A DNA stretch of 29,177 nt, from the NCBI GenBank assembly GCA_029204225.1, contig MU831982.1, positions 1-29,177 of the forward strand. The letters run 5' to 3'. Under the pieces are notes generated by a model. That model was not told the origin of the DNA, ran no database searches, and was given only the letters and a program-made list of their open reading frames with translations. Shown in pieces: positions 1 through 11,067 of the stretch. Position 1 is the stretch's first letter. Each line of letters opens with the position of its first letter. Made by a program: the position numbers and the translations under genes. The stretch is from Diphasiastrum complanatum. Lineage: Eukaryota; Streptophyta; Lycopodiopsida; Lycopodiales; Lycopodiaceae.

Positions 1-1100
1 TTGAAGGGCAAGGGACAAATGCAGTCCACAATTTCCATTCCTCCTTGTAGTCACCCTATATAGTTAGATCTAGAAAAAGATGAAGAGACTGCAACTCAGG
101 AGTAGCAAATCTGTCCGACATGCCCAACACAGCCGACAGAAAGTTGGACTTCACAGCCACAAACTTCAACCAAGAGATCATCAAGAATTCGATCTCAGCA
201 TGTCCGATATACTGATGAGTTTGCTCACTATTTTGTTTGGGAGCCAACCACAGTTGAGGAAGCATTATCACAGATGGAGTCAGATCTCTGGAAAGAAGCA
301 ATGGACAAAGAGTACAATTCACTACTGAGGAACAACACTTGGACTGTCACTGACCTACCAGCAAATTGAAAGATTATTGACTGCAAATGGATCTTTAAGA
401 TTAAATACAAAGCAGACGAGAGCATCCATAGAAGGAAAGCTCAACTTGTGGCAAGGGGATTTTCACAAATTCCCAACATCGACTACTTCGAGACCTTCAG
501 CCCAATTGTCAAGCACACTTCTATTCGAATCCTACTTTCTTATGTTGCTGCAGCCAATCTTGAGGTGCATCAGATGGATGTACAAACTGCATTCCTCAAT
601 GGATTTATCGAGGAGGACATCTACATGATCCAGCCAGAAGGCTACATCCTCAATGGTCATGAAAACCAGGTATGCAAACTCCACAAAGCTTTGCACGATT
701 TGAAACAATCTTCTAGAGCATGGTTTCATCGAATCAACATGTTCTTTGATTGATCATGGATTCCAGCCTAGCTAATGCAGACTGTAATTGTGTTATTACA
801 AAAGCTGTTAAATCAAATTCTTTGTCATCATCACACTTTAAGTGGATGATACATTGCTGTTTGGCAAAAATATTGCTCTGACAAAGGATATAAAAGAGGA
901 TGTTGTCCCCCAAGAATTTGAGATGACAGATCTTGGAGTAAGCTCACTATTGTCTCAGGATTCAGATCCATAGAGACAGAAGTTGAAGACTTCTCTAAAT
1001 CACCCAACAGAGGTACTTTTATAACTTGCTGATGAAGTTCAATTTTATGAATTGCAAGCTTGTACATAATCCCATGGAAACAGGTCTCAAATTATCCAAG
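1..1100 (+). pseudogene. Ty1/copia pol remnant (integrase-RT linker and reverse transcriptase)
   Basis: The frame opening near 190 reads as the linker between integrase and RT followed by the RT start (a WKEAMDKEY motif, then NNTWTV, then CKWIFKIKY), with an in-frame TGA near 368. The ORF at 448-753 continues with VARGFSQ, DYFETFSPIVK, MDVQTAFLNG and the LHKALHDLKQSSRAW block, all classic copia RT motifs. After 753 the frame is lost, but a decayed catalytic box (VDDTLLF) is readable near 845 and the ITQQRYF/NPMETGLKLSK region near 1000-1100. There is no intact protein and no 5' part in the window. It ends abruptly at 1100 where another copia LTR begins. The copia assignment is firm; the lineage is not determined. 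Confidence 0.88.
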
Positions 1101-1735
1101 ATTGCATGAGCCACATCATGAGATTAGGTGTCATATCCCATGTGTAGAGGTCTGCTCACACATGTGGAATAGGTTAGTGAAGTCGAATTGGGACCTTCTA
1201 GAAGGTTTTTTTCTAGTTCTCTATATAGTAAGAAAATGACAAAAGTGCTCAAAATAGATAATTTGAACCAAGTGTCAATTTTGCCATGATGAACTTTATC
1301 ATGATGGCAAAAGCATTCTCACACATGTGGGATCAGATGCATGATCAGTACCACAAGCTCCAAAATGTGTATTTATAGAGCCACATTTGGCCATAATCAT
1401 CAAGCAACACCAATCTTGGTTTTGGAAGCAGTTTTATTGTCAATCTCTCCATTTCTCTTCATTTTTCTTGATAGTTTTGAGTTCCTATGAGATTGGTACT
1501 TTGAATTCAGGCTGGAGTTATACTCCTGATAGATTTTCACATGTGTGATACTAGCCAAGTACAATTTTCTTCCCTAATGATTGTTCTTGTTAGATTATCT
1601 CCATCTAAATTTGATCTAGATTGATCCAAAAATCTTGTGTAGATTGGTAGATCATTTTGTATCAAACATCAAAAACTCTACGTGGATCAATTGAGGATCA
1701 TCAATTCTTGGCTCCAATTTTATAGAATTTTCACA
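1101..1735 (+). repeat. 5' LTR of copia-1, lacking its first ~210 bp
   Basis: This is homologous to 16216-16843 and to 28802-29177. The 3' end is set at TTTTCACA (1728-1735): the copy at 16219 loses similarity at the same point, and a primer-site-like sequence follows. The 3' copy appears to start at TGTGAAAA (28590), the inverted counterpart of this end, so about 210 bp are missing here on the left. A TATA-like CTCTATATAG lies near 1219 and another AT-rich TATTTATAGAG near 1370. Three CACATGTG-type palindromes lie at about 1157, 1320 and 1538. Confidence 0.75.
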
Positions 1736-1751
1736 TGGGATTTAGAGCCAA
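1736..1751 (+). promoter_or_regulatory. Probable primer binding site of copia-1
   Basis: TGGGATTTAGAGCCA follows the LTR end directly. It resembles the initiator-Met-tRNA primer site (TGGTATGAGAGCC) seen intact on the minus strand at 24321-24333, with several mismatches. Its position immediately after TTTTCACA supports the call more than its sequence does. Confidence 0.5.
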
Positions 1752-2321
1752 AGTACAAGAGACATTTTATGAAGATTTGATGGGGTTGATCCAAAATAAC
1801 CCTAATTAGCAAGTTTTTGAAACCTAGCTAATTTCTGCTGTGGCGAGTTGATTTGATAGGTATACCTCATAATTTTTAAACCAAAACTTGTTGTGGGCTA
1901 AAGGAGTACATTACAACGTGTGGGGGCCGTACAGTTTGGTTTTGGTTGAGAAAATTCAAATTTATGTATATATTTGACTCACACACCCAAATTTAGAGAT
2001 TTTTAGCGCAAATTTAAGCTTTTTCTAGAATGATTCTATTCCTATGTTTTGTTCTTGGATAGATCAGCCAAAAAATTAAATTTGAAGCTTGATTTAGGTG
2101 CATTAAATGAGTTTCTCTGATTTTTTGAGTGCATGTTGAAGTTGAGAGAGATATTGCCAAAAATCTAGATTAAGGAGATACTTTGCAAGATTGAGACTAG
2201 AATCTAAATTTCCATCATTTTAGATTGGTTCATGAGTGATAGCTTTCAATTGCTATAAGACTTTAGATTCAGATCTCTTAGAGAAACCATAAGAGTTTCT
2301 AGTGCTTTTTTCACATTTAAA
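1752..2321 (+). other. Untranslated leader of copia-1
   Basis: This is AT-rich sequence between the primer site and the gag start, without an ORF of note. It would hold the packaging and 5' untranslated sequences of the element RNA. I see no other feature in it. Confidence 0.6.
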
Positions 2322-3367
2322 ATGGCATCAATGGGTGGGTTTTTGCTTGAAGCTAGTGAAAGGCTCACATCCACTAATTATGCTATTTGGAAAGTTAGAT
2401 GGAGTCTTTGCTTGTACTCCATGATATTTATGAAAAAGTACTTGAGGTGGAAGTAGAACCTCAAGGAGGTGTTGAATTGGTAAAGTACAAAAGAGATGTA
2501 GAGTTGCATTACGTTGCATAAAAATGAATGTAAGTAATGAACTTTTGAAGGAAATCTCATCTTGTACCACATCCAAAGAGGCATGGGATTCACTAAAAGC
2601 AATTTATGAATCCAAGAATATTTGAAAAATTTATGAATCAAATTCTTCAAATCATGAAAGGAAGTAGTGAAAGTGCCTAAAATTATGTTCTTAGGATCAA
2701 ATCATTAAATAAGGAGTTGTCTTCTATAGATGATAAGATCAAAGATGATGAATCAGTTCAAATTATTTTGAATGGATTAGGAGATGATTATTCTAATCTT
2801 TTTCAAACCTTTGTTATTCAAGATTCACTTCCTAGTATTAGAAAACTTCAAACTGTGCTTGTAAGTGAGGAAAGTAGAATGCTTCATACGAAAAGTAGGA
2901 TGAGCTCCTTATCTTTGAATGATGGTGATGAAAAGGCTAAATTTTCTTTGAAAGTCAAGAAGAAAAAGTTTCCATCCAAGAAGACTCAAGACATGGAGAT
3001 GGAGAGCAAGGATAGAGTATCAAGTTCCAAAGACAAGAGCAAGAAGGACAAGAAGAAGATAAAGTGTTTCTTTTGTGGAAAAAAGGGACATTTTGCATCC
3101 GAGTGTTACAAGAAGAAGAATGCCCAAGAGAAGGACAATCAAAGCAACCTTGTGCTTGAGGAGGAGGAGGAAGAATGCAATCTATCTTTGATGGTATCCT
3201 CATCACAAACATCTAATCAAAACACATGGTGGATTGATAGTGGGGCAAGTTCCCACATGACTCACCAAAAGACTACTTTTCTAATATACTTTTCTAAGAG
3301 ATTTATCTTCACTACAAGTGATCAAGAATGTGAGATTGTAGGAGTTGGATCCATTTTTTATGTCTAG
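2322..3367 (+). pseudogene. copia-1 gag and protease, frameshifted
   Basis: The gag start is ATG at 2322 (MASMGGFLLEASERL, then NYAIWKVR), the N-terminal signature of plant copia gag. It parallels the better-kept minus-strand gag at 22928-23563 (MAPLGGYLLEANERL). The frame breaks near 2397, and stop codons follow near 2520 and 2624. From 2717 an open stretch of 216 codons carries the gag C-terminus, a lysine-rich segment, a canonical CX2CX4HX4C zinc knuckle (CFFCGKKGHFASEC, 3064-3105), an acidic run of glutamates near 3160, and the protease active site WWIDSGASSH with the catalytic Asp at 3236. It stops at 3367. Gag would package element RNA and the protease would cut the polyprotein; both are dead here. 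Confidence 0.88.
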
Positions 3368-3373
3368 GATCAT

Positions 3374-3880
3374 AAAAAAAAGTAGATCTAGACAATGTGC
3401 TTTATGTACCCTCAATTACAAAGAACTTGTTGAGTGTAGGACAACTTATGGATAGTGGACTAGATATACATTTCAAGCATGGAGCATGTTCTATCTTGAA
3501 AGATGATAAATGTATTGCTAATGGTTTCAAGCAAGGGAGGTTATTCAAGTTGGATGCTAATGTGATGGTTGGAAGTGTGAACATGGCAAGGGAGGAGCTC
3601 ACTCAAGTGGAATTGTGGCACAAAAGATTAGGACCATCCTAACTTCAAAGCTATGGAGACCATGGTGACAAAGGAGCTAGCAAGTGGACTTCCCAAGACC
3701 ATACCCAAGTGTGGCAAGCTTTGTGAGTCTTGTGGACTCTCCAAATCTCATAAGATACCTATCAAGAGATCTTTGACAAGATCTAACTCTCCTCTTGACC
3801 TTATAGAGTCGGATGTTCATTCATTTTCACATGAATATAATGGTGGAGATCTTATGTATGTCACTTTTATTGATGATAAT
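3374..3880 (+). pseudogene. copia-1 protease tail, pre-integrase domain and start of integrase
   Basis: The open frame from 3397 has LYVPSITKNLLSVGQL and ends in LWHKRLGPS, the pre-integrase (GAG_pre-integrs) pattern whose usual LWHxRLGH has been frameshifted at 3640. The next frame (3653 on) supplies the zinc-binding CxxCxLSKSHK (CESCGLSKSHKIP) and the integrase start (LIESDVHSF, then YVTFIDD). At about 3880, just after the first integrase Asp region, the sequence switches to an RT motif, so nearly all of the integrase core and the first part of RT are gone. Confidence 0.82.
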
Positions 3881-4270
3881 TGGAAGAGGAAATCTACATG
3901 TGCCAACCCGAGGGCTTCATCAAAGATGGAAAAGAAGATAAGGTGTGTTTCTTGAAGAAAAGTCTTTATGAACTCAAGGAAGCACCAAGGAGCATGGTAC
4001 TCTAGGTTGCATTCCTATCTTATTTCCATTGGATTTGTTGTAAGTTCTTATGAGCCATCATTGTACTACAAATGTAACGATGGAAAGATCATTATCTTAG
4101 TTCTATATGTTGATGACATTATACTCACAGGAAATGATCTAGATGGCATCAAAGATGTAAAAATTTACTTGTCTAGTGAATTTAAGATGGTAGATCTAGG
4201 ACTTCTAAAAGTTATACTTGGAATAGAAGTCACTAAAAGTAATGATTTTACTTTCATATGTCAATCTAAG
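3881..4270 (+). pseudogene. copia-1 reverse transcriptase, part 1 (up to gypsy insertion)
   Basis: The frame at about 3885 reads EEIYMCQPEGF then CFLKKSLYELKEAPR, the RT block that in copia precedes the catalytic box. One frameshift near 3990 moves it to the frame of the ORF beginning at 3968 (WYSRLHSYL, YEPSLYY). The catalytic YVDD is at 4106-4117 within LYVDDIILTGND. The frame runs to QSK (4262-4270), where the gypsy LTR begins, and continues as YARSILAKFGM at 27852. Confidence 0.9.
4266..4270 (+). repeat. Target site duplication CTAAG, left copy
   Basis: CTAAG lies directly before the gypsy 5' LTR (TGTTATG at 4271). The same five bases follow the 3' LTR at 27847-27851. Five base pairs is the usual duplication length for gypsy elements. 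Confidence 0.92.
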
Positions 4271-4791
4271 TGTTATGTCCATGACCAGTACATAGGATAC
4301 AGTATACTCCTAGTCTTGGATACACGGTACTCTAGTGAAACAAGCTGTCAATTATGCCACATCATACTGGACGTGACCCGAAAGGAACTAATATCCTTGT
4401 GAGGCCCAGAACATACTAAATGGAGTTTAGACAAGGTATGAGACAATGTATGCATGTGTAGAGCTATCAATAGCAATTCTATGAATGGTTGGTCTATGCA
4501 TAGGACTCTATTCCAGGTGAATCTATGTATAGGGAACCTAGGGCTATGCATGGATGAGTGCCCAAGATGCTTTTGGCTCTATATAATGGGTCCAAACTCG
4601 CCCTACTCCTCATCATGGTTCTTGATTCATTGTCAGGCTCTCTCTCTACATTCATGCTTCTTGTTCTTTGGCTTGGGGGTGAGGCTTCTAGAGATTGACT
4701 GGATGCTTCTACTTGGTTGGGTGGTTTCTCCATAGTGTGCTATCCTTTGTGTTTGGGATTCGTAAGCAAGATCTAAGGAGCTTCCCTTATA
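4271..4791 (+). repeat. Gypsy 5' LTR
   Basis: It starts TGTTATGTCC and ends CCCTTATA, so it lacks the usual CA end; the 3' LTR ends identically, which fixes the boundary. It matches 27326-27846 over its full length. A TATA box (CTATATAATGG) at about 4577 lies about 215 bp before the LTR end and is the likely Pol II start region. Confidence 0.93.
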
Positions 4792-4792
4792 G

Positions 4793-4804
4793 TGGTATCA
4801 AAGC
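4793..4804 (+). promoter_or_regulatory. Gypsy primer binding site (initiator Met tRNA)
   Basis: TGGTATCAAAGC, one base after the LTR end, matches the plant initiator-Met-tRNA 3'-end complement (TGGTATCAGAGC) with one mismatch. It would prime minus-strand synthesis. Confidence 0.85.
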
Positions 4805-6468
4805 AAGGCTAACAAGTTTGGAGAGGTGGTGCATTTCATTGGAGCTTGGTGGTATTCAACTAGTATTCTCATTCAAGGAGAGGGAGCAAGGTTGCAAGTT
4901 GGTGGATCTTCCCAAATTCAATTTGCATGCTCCATATCTCTCTCAAATTCATTATGGTTTATGGCGAATTGTGCGAGGAAATCAATTTTGGTGTCTTTTG
5001 AAATTCCCAGTAAGTTAATACACGTTGAATTAGGTGAAATTCAGTTTGCATGTTGGATCTTCCCATGTATTTGGATTCTAGACTCTTTTGTGGCCAAATT
5101 TGGCTTGTTTTCCATAATTTTGGCACAAAATGGAGGGTAGAATTCAAAATCCAACAAGTTCAGATCAATTGATTAGTTGTAACTCTATATATTGGATTGC
5201 ATATGGATTTGGAAAACGTTCTTGCCATTAATTTTCAATTGGGCATGGTGAAAAAACCTAGAAAGGGCTAAAATTCATGATTTTTGCTTATTTTTTCATG
5301 AAATTGGATGGTGGGAGGTTGTTGAACATCAATTGAAGCTGAAAAAAAGATGAATCATAGTCTTTTGAAGCTGTCCTAGAAGATAGAGCCAAGAATGCCA
5401 ACAATTGAGTTTGTAGGAAGTCAAAAACTGACAAAAATTGACCAATTTTGGTAAATTTTGGGGGATGGATTTCTCTAAATCCATAAGGGGATCATTCTGA
5501 ATTTTTTCTAGCATGATTTGTACTCCTTTTTACCTTCCCAGCAAGCTATCAGACCTATAAATTGATGGGTAGAGGCTTATGTTTTAAGTAGCAAATTTGA
5601 CTTCTAGAAATCAAGAATTCATGGTTCTCAACCCATACTACTTCATAGAATCTGTATGAAGGCTTCATGGAACTCTTAGAGACCATTTAAGACTGTTTGG
5701 ATCATTACTTTTAGCTTTATATTGGCCTAGAAAAAGTGCACTCTCCTACTGGTAAATTGGCTATTCTGAACTCGCACGTATGAATCCTAGGTGGCAGGCT
5801 GACGTGGCGAGTGTCTTGTTCACTAGGTCTTCTTTGTACTGAGCTTTACAGCACCCAATTTGGTGTCCTGTAGTCAAAGTTATGATCATCTGAAGTTTTG
5901 CAACTTTGTGAGCAAAATTGGTAAATTTCCAATTGTTCTGATTGCATGCATGACAATTTCCTATTTTGAGGTACTGTGCTTGCATGGAATGTCTGCATGC
6001 GGATTCTCAAAGTGATTCTAACATGCATGAGTAGCTTAGATCCGTTTTGAGTGGTCATACGCATGTACTCTGACTGTTAGATACAAAACTGAATTTTATA
6101 GCTGATTTTTCTGTAGAATTGGATTTTTATGTAAAATTTTGTAATGTGAAAACTCAGTTTAATGTCGCATGTCTTGCATGCTTGAGGGACATTAACAAAG
6201 TGAAATTAAGAATTGAATAGTAAATCGAATTTTCAATTTCGATTGCTTAATAACTGACAGTGATTTTTTATGAATTTTTAGAAAACGTAAAAATTTTTAA
6301 AAAAAATAAAAGTGCGAAAATGTTTCTTGTAATATCTATAAAATTGAATAAAAATAGTGATTTGACCATACTGGAGTCAATTTCAGTCAGTTTTTGGTCA
6401 ACAGTACTTCATTATGAGTTAATCTAATATTAACTAAATTTAGTAATTTCTAGGCTAGATATATCGAG
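4805..6468 (+). other. Long untranslated leader of the gypsy element
   Basis: About 1.66 kb of AT-rich sequence lies between the primer site and gag. Only short ORFs occur, and none resembles a known protein. Long leaders are common in plant gypsy elements. The part from 6170 to 6460 is especially A/T-rich. Confidence 0.6.
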
Positions 6469-7381
6469 ATGGCCGAAGAAACTTCAAATCAAGCTGCAAA
6501 TCCAGGTCCGCCATCTTATATGGTGATTTGTCAACAGTTGAGTACGACACTCAATGATATGAATAATCGTAATTAGATGAGAGATCAACAAATGGAAGTT
6601 CTGCTGAATCAAGTCAAATTGATGTCTTCACCCAATCTTGGTTTTCAACCGGAGGTTTATGTGGGCGAGAAGAAGGAGAAGAAACCTGAAGTCGTTGAGG
6701 ACTGGCTGGCCAAGTGGAGTAGTAGCTTCAATCTGCACGGTGTTCCTGATGAAAAGAAAATTAAAAGTGTCGTGTTGTTCTTATATGGCAAAGCGTCATC
6801 GTGGGTGGCAAGATCTACCAGTGAAGCCAACTACTCTGGAGGCATTTGCCGAAGTTTTCAAGAAAGCTTTCGTAGTTGCTGATGATGTGGACTACTACCT
6901 AAAGTTCATGAATTGCAAGATGGGTACAAAGAGTTTAGAATCTTATATCCAAGAATTTATGGACCTATGGAATAGGGTTCCATCATTCGATGCGAAGTTG
7001 GCACTTTGGCAGTTTGTCCTAGGTTTGCCAGCCGACTATCAAAATGAATGCAGGCGAAATGTGCTTCAAAACCTCAAGGATGCATTTCGGATTGCAAAAG
7101 CATATAATTCCACAGTGGTGGCATCCAGAAAGCAGTTGGCGCAAATTCCAACCACTTTGAAAACAAAGAAGGTTAAGAATCGCGGTCTAGACCAAGCAAA
7201 ATATTTTGACGAAATAGATCAAGCAGCATCGGAACCCAGGAAGCCGAAGAGAAAGAGATTCAAGAAATGTATGTCCCGGGAAAAGTCTAAAAGAGAGAAC
7301 TTATGTTTTGTCTATAAGAAGCCTGGACATATGATGAAATTTTGTCCAGAAAGGAAGAAAGTGTCTGCTCACCTCCTATGA
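6469..7381 (+). pseudogene. Gypsy gag with defective zinc knuckle
   Basis: The start is ATG at 6469 (MAEETSNQAANPG), with an in-frame TAG at 6574. The frame then runs open as 6577-6882 (VEDWLAKWSSSFNLHGVPDEKKI, a retrotransposon gag core) and shifts near 6805-6815 into the frame of 6638-7381 (LEAFAEVFKKAF, then FMNCKMGTKSLESYIQEF). That frame holds a lysine/arginine-rich region and the knuckle at about 7304-7348. The knuckle reads CFVYKKPGHMMKFC, so the second zinc Cys of CX2CX4HX4C is Tyr. Gag ends at the TGA after 7381. It would have formed the capsid; one stop, one frameshift and the lost Cys make it non-functional. Confidence 0.87.
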
Positions 7382-7533
7382 GACAATGGTAAGACTTTGG
7401 AAATTAACCTGACTGATTGTGAGTGTGAATGTTCTTTTAGTACTACTTTCATGCCTAATGAACTTTTTCGTTTAACTGGCACAATTTAAGATCAAGAAGT
7501 GAGTATTTTATTGGACAGTGGTTCAACTCATAA
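7382..7533 (+). pseudogene. Gypsy protease, cut off at its active site
   Basis: The frame reads through a stop near 7487 into VSILLDSGSTHN (7499-7534). LDSGSTHN is the aspartic protease active site of gypsy elements, catalytic Asp at 7514-7516. The coding sequence stops exactly at CATAA (7529-7533), where the LTR of the minus-strand copia element begins. The remainder of protease and most of RT do not reappear on the other side of that element. Confidence 0.85.
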
Positions 7534-7958
7534 TGCAGATGTGAAAGTATAGAGTGGATGTGCCGTCTGTAGGAGATCGTGGGTGGCTGCAATCGTTGTC
7601 CAATTTGTTAGCGCAACTACATGGGGTGAGCGTGAAAAGGGTGCGAGGTCAGCCAGTGCTGAAGTGAACGTTGGTGATGATGCGAAAAGTGATTCACTCT
7701 TACGAATGGCCTTAGGATAAGATTTATAGGGTGTCTTAGCTTTTAGGACACTTTTGGCATTCAATAAGATTTTGTCTCCTTTTCGCCTATCACCTTAAAG
7801 TGTGTAGAAACACAGTGTCATGATTCTTTCGCCTTTTCTTCGTCTGTGCGAATTTGCATATAAATATGCAGACTATGTGACAACGTTAGTAAATATGCAT
7901 CATGAATGGAGGCAGATTAAAATGGGATTTAGGAGAGCTAGAGGGAATAAATCCAACA
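7534..7958 (-). repeat. 3' LTR of the minus-strand copia element
   Basis: On the plus strand it runs from TGCAGATGTG to AATCCAACA. The right boundary is set by the polypurine tract of the element, seen here as its complement ACACCCCCACTTAA at 7955-7968. It pairs with 11861-12284. Confidence 0.9.
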
Positions 7959-7966
7959 CCCCCACT

Positions 7967-8568
7967 TAATCTGGATCCATGAATGTCTTGATCTTCAGAC
8001 TAAACAATGCACAAAATCTGTTGTGTGTATTAACACTAAGTTCTTTCGTGAAGATGTCTACAACCATGTCCTACGTTCTGCAGTACATTAAGCTTACCTC
8101 TCTGTCGAGAACCTTGTCCCTAACGTAGTGATATCTGATCTCAATGTGCTTACTCCTAGAATGAAATCTAGGGTTGGCCGATAAGGCAATAGCACTTCAA
8201 TTATCACAAAATAAAATTGTAGGGCTGTTTTGATACAGATTGATGTCTGACATTAAATTTCTCAACCAAAACGCTTCTCTAATAGATTGAGAAACAACAA
8301 TATATTATGCTTAACTAGAAGAATGTGGGATAGAGGTTTTCTTACAACTGTTCCATAAAATAGGACCTCCATTGAAGAAGAATGTAAATCCAGATGTGGA
8401 CTTACGACTATATGCATCTCCTCCCCAGCTTGCATCAGAATAGCCACTGAGCTGATGAAGATTGTCGTTGTTGACATCTCCATAGCAGATGCACTGGTCC
8501 ATGGTAGCTCGAATAAATCTTATGACTCGAATAAAAGCCTTCCAATGGGTAATGCCAGGATTAGCCAT
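7967..8568 (-). pseudogene. Minus-strand copia RNase H region
   Basis: The segment 8311-8568 reads MANPGITHWKAFIRVIRFI then LSGYSDASWGGD and RKSTSGF, the copia RNase H signature in which the Asp of SDAS is the first catalytic residue. Leftwards, in shifted frames, come the ILFCDNSSAIALSANP block and SKHIEIRYHYVRDKV, then DIFTKEL. Several stops interrupt it. It degrades the RNA strand of the hybrid during reverse transcription in live elements. Confidence 0.85.
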
Positions 8569-9397
8569 ATATTGGATAAGTGAGCTTACAACAAAAAAAG
8601 ATATCTAGTCTTGTACAGACCATTGCGTACATGAGAGGTCCAAGTATCGGATATTCTCTCATCTGCTCCTCTTTCTGCTTGGCCTGGAGACATTGGTCCT
8701 TCGACAAATGCAGGTCTAGATCCATTGGTGAGTGAGCAAATTTACAATTCATCAAATTGTATCTGTTAAGAACATTGTGAAGATACCTTTGTTGAGTGAT
8801 GTAAATCAGTCGATTTGCTCTGTCTTTGTGGAATTGAATTCCAAGATAGAAGTGAGCTTCGCCAAGATCAGTCATGTCAAATTCTGAGAACAGCATATGT
8901 TTTGCATCCTTGACCATTTTGGTATTGTTGCTAAAGAGCAACATATCATCAACGTACAAGGTGATGATAATGAAGGATTGCTACACTGACCTTGAATAAA
9001 CATTGCAATTAGCAATGCTTGGTTTGAATCCTTGTTCAATGAGAAATGTGTTGATCCTCTGAAACTAAGCTCTGGCAGACTGTTTCAAGCCATACAGTGC
9101 TTTGTGGAATTTACAGACATGATTCTTCTTGCCTTCCAGAACGTATCCTTCGGACCATATCATGTAGATATCTTCTTGTATGACTCCGTTCATATAGGTT
9201 GTTTGTACATCAAGTTGATGTACTTCAAGATCGGCAGCTACAACATAAGACAAGAGCATTCTTGCCCTATTGGCATTATATTTGATCTTAAAGATCATTT
9301 GCAATCGAAAATATTGCAGCCAATAGAAGCTTCGACTAATGACCATGTCTGATTCTTGATCAAAGAGGAATACTCTCTGTCCATGGCTTCTCTCCAA
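8569..9397 (-). pseudogene. Minus-strand copia reverse transcriptase
   Basis: Reading leftwards from 9397: the RT start is collapsed (MIFKIKYNANRARMLLSYV joins motifs that are normally about 40 residues apart, so the VARGF-to-FSPIVK part is deleted). Then come LDVQTTYMNG, the LYGLKQSARA block (to 9065), a broken stretch, and the catalytic box MYVDDMLLF (YVDD at 8945-8956) followed by MTDLGEAHFYLGIQ and ITQQRYLHNVL (8561-8959). Motif order and spacing otherwise fit copia RT. It is broken by stops and the deletion. Confidence 0.87.
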
Positions 9398-9486
9398 AGA
9401 TTAGAGTCCGGTTGGCTAAGTGCCTCTTTGACTGTCATCAGTTCCTACATTAAGAGACAAGCAGACTCAAGAGTATACCTTGTGGG

Positions 9487-10281
9487 CTATGTGCGCACTC
9501 GGCTTGATCTTATGGGAGGATTCGACTGATGAACCTCTCCTGGGACTTGTTGTTGGGTAGCAGCAACATCTACGTTTGATTCATTGTCTTGAAGTGGGTC
9601 GACAATAGACACGCCTGAGCTAGAAGCTCGGACTGTCGTGTCAACGACAGGTGATGAAGATTCTTCTTGAGTAATGTCCTTACCTTTGAGGTCGATGAAC
9701 TGATCCTCAATAAAGACTGTATCCCGGCTATACAAGATTTGTTGGGTATCAGGATCATATAGCTTGTAAGTGTTATCAGACGAAGTATCTCCGATCAGGA
9801 TGGTCTTCAGACTTTGAAAGTCCAATTTCTTCCTTGTGTCCTTTGGGATCTGCGCATAGGCAATGCACCCAAACACTCTTAGGTTCTTCAAAGAAGGCTT
9901 AGAGCCTGTTTACACCTCATGGGGTGTCTTGTTTGAGAGGGCCTTGGTCGAACATCTGTTCTGGATGTAAGCTACAATGGAGACAGCTTCAGCCCAGAAT
10001 CTCTTGGGCAATGATGCATGCGATAGCATACACTTAGCAAATTCAACCAAAGTACGGTTCTTCCTCTCAACTAAGCCATTAGACTGAGGACTGTAAGGAG
10101 TGATGAATTGCTGCTCAATGCCTTGGCTTTGGCAGTACTCCTTAAACTCGACAAAGATGTATTCTCCACCGTTGTCTGACCTTAGGGCCTTGATCGTCCT
10201 TCCAATCTCCTTTTTAGCACGCTCCTTGAAGATTCTGAAGTAATTGAAGGCTTCTGATTTTCTCTTTATAAAATACACCAT
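9487..10281 (-). pseudogene. Minus-strand copia integrase core and C-terminal region
   Basis: The frame 9910-10281 has KALRSDNGGEY (second catalytic Asp at about 10176) and SPQSNGLVERKNRTL (catalytic Glu at about 10068). The 35 residues between them match the DD35E rule exactly. A TGA near 9908 separates it from 9487-9891, which continues the integrase C-terminal domain (LRVFGCIAYAQIP, KLDFQSLKTILIG, YKLYDPDTQQI) and the proline/serine-rich linker before RT. The upstream part with the first catalytic Asp is broken (10282-10450). Confidence 0.88.
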
Positions 10282-11067
10282 CGTTTTTTGGAGGATTCGT
10301 CAATAAAGGCTATAAAATACTTGGCATTCTTCAACGAAGGATTTTTCATCTGGCCACAAATATCTGAATGTACAACATCTAGCAATCCTCTAGCAGCATG
10401 CTAATGGCTTGACTTAAATGGTTTCCTAGTCTGTTTACCAACTAGACAGTCTTGATAGACAGGTAACTTGACTTTTTTGCGAGGATAGTCGAGATCAAAA
10501 ACAATAGATTGTCTAGACATTCGTTGTACAGCAACATGATTTAAATGACCAAGTCTATAATCCCAAAGTAAACCTTTATTTGAATGAATTGAAATACTCA
10601 GGAGCCTGACTAGAGGCAGAAAAGCAATGACTTAATTTATACAAGTATTCATGTTTCTTTCCGAGTGCTAGGATCTTGCCTGTCCTATCAACTACTTTAC
10701 ACTGATCACATTCAAATTCTACTCTGTGTCCTAGATCTGTGATTCCACTTACAGAGGGCAGATTCGTAGATAACTTTGGTACATACAGGACTTTTGAGAG
10801 TAGCTTAAACTAATCATTTGCAAAGCATAATCTTACAATGCCTTCACCTTTAATAGCTTGTGTGCTATTATTGCCAAGGTGAACGAATTTCTCAGTACTG
10901 TAAGGTGTATAGGACTCAAAACAGTCAATGAGACTAGTCATGTGCTGACTGGCTCCGGAATCCAAGAACCAAGAACTGTCGCCAGATGCTCCTTGATGGT
11001 TGGTCATGAAGGCATCATATTCTGTTTCTTGAATAGGTTGTTGAGCTTCTGCAGCTGCATTTTCCAC
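10282..11067 (-). pseudogene. Minus-strand copia protease and pre-integrase region
   Basis: The segment 10810-11067 is open and contains SSWFLDSGASQHMT (catalytic Asp near 10962), the copia protease site. Leftwards the frame shifts to VLYVPKLSTNLPSV and continues through a decayed pre-integrase domain and integrase N-terminus between about 10780 and 10300, with many stops. Confidence 0.8.

Noticed and set aside
4454-5147. Several 62-107 codon ORFs in the gypsy LTR and leader, with a relative at 27509-27820
   Set aside because: Chance frames in LTR and leader; they differ between the two LTRs and match no known domain.
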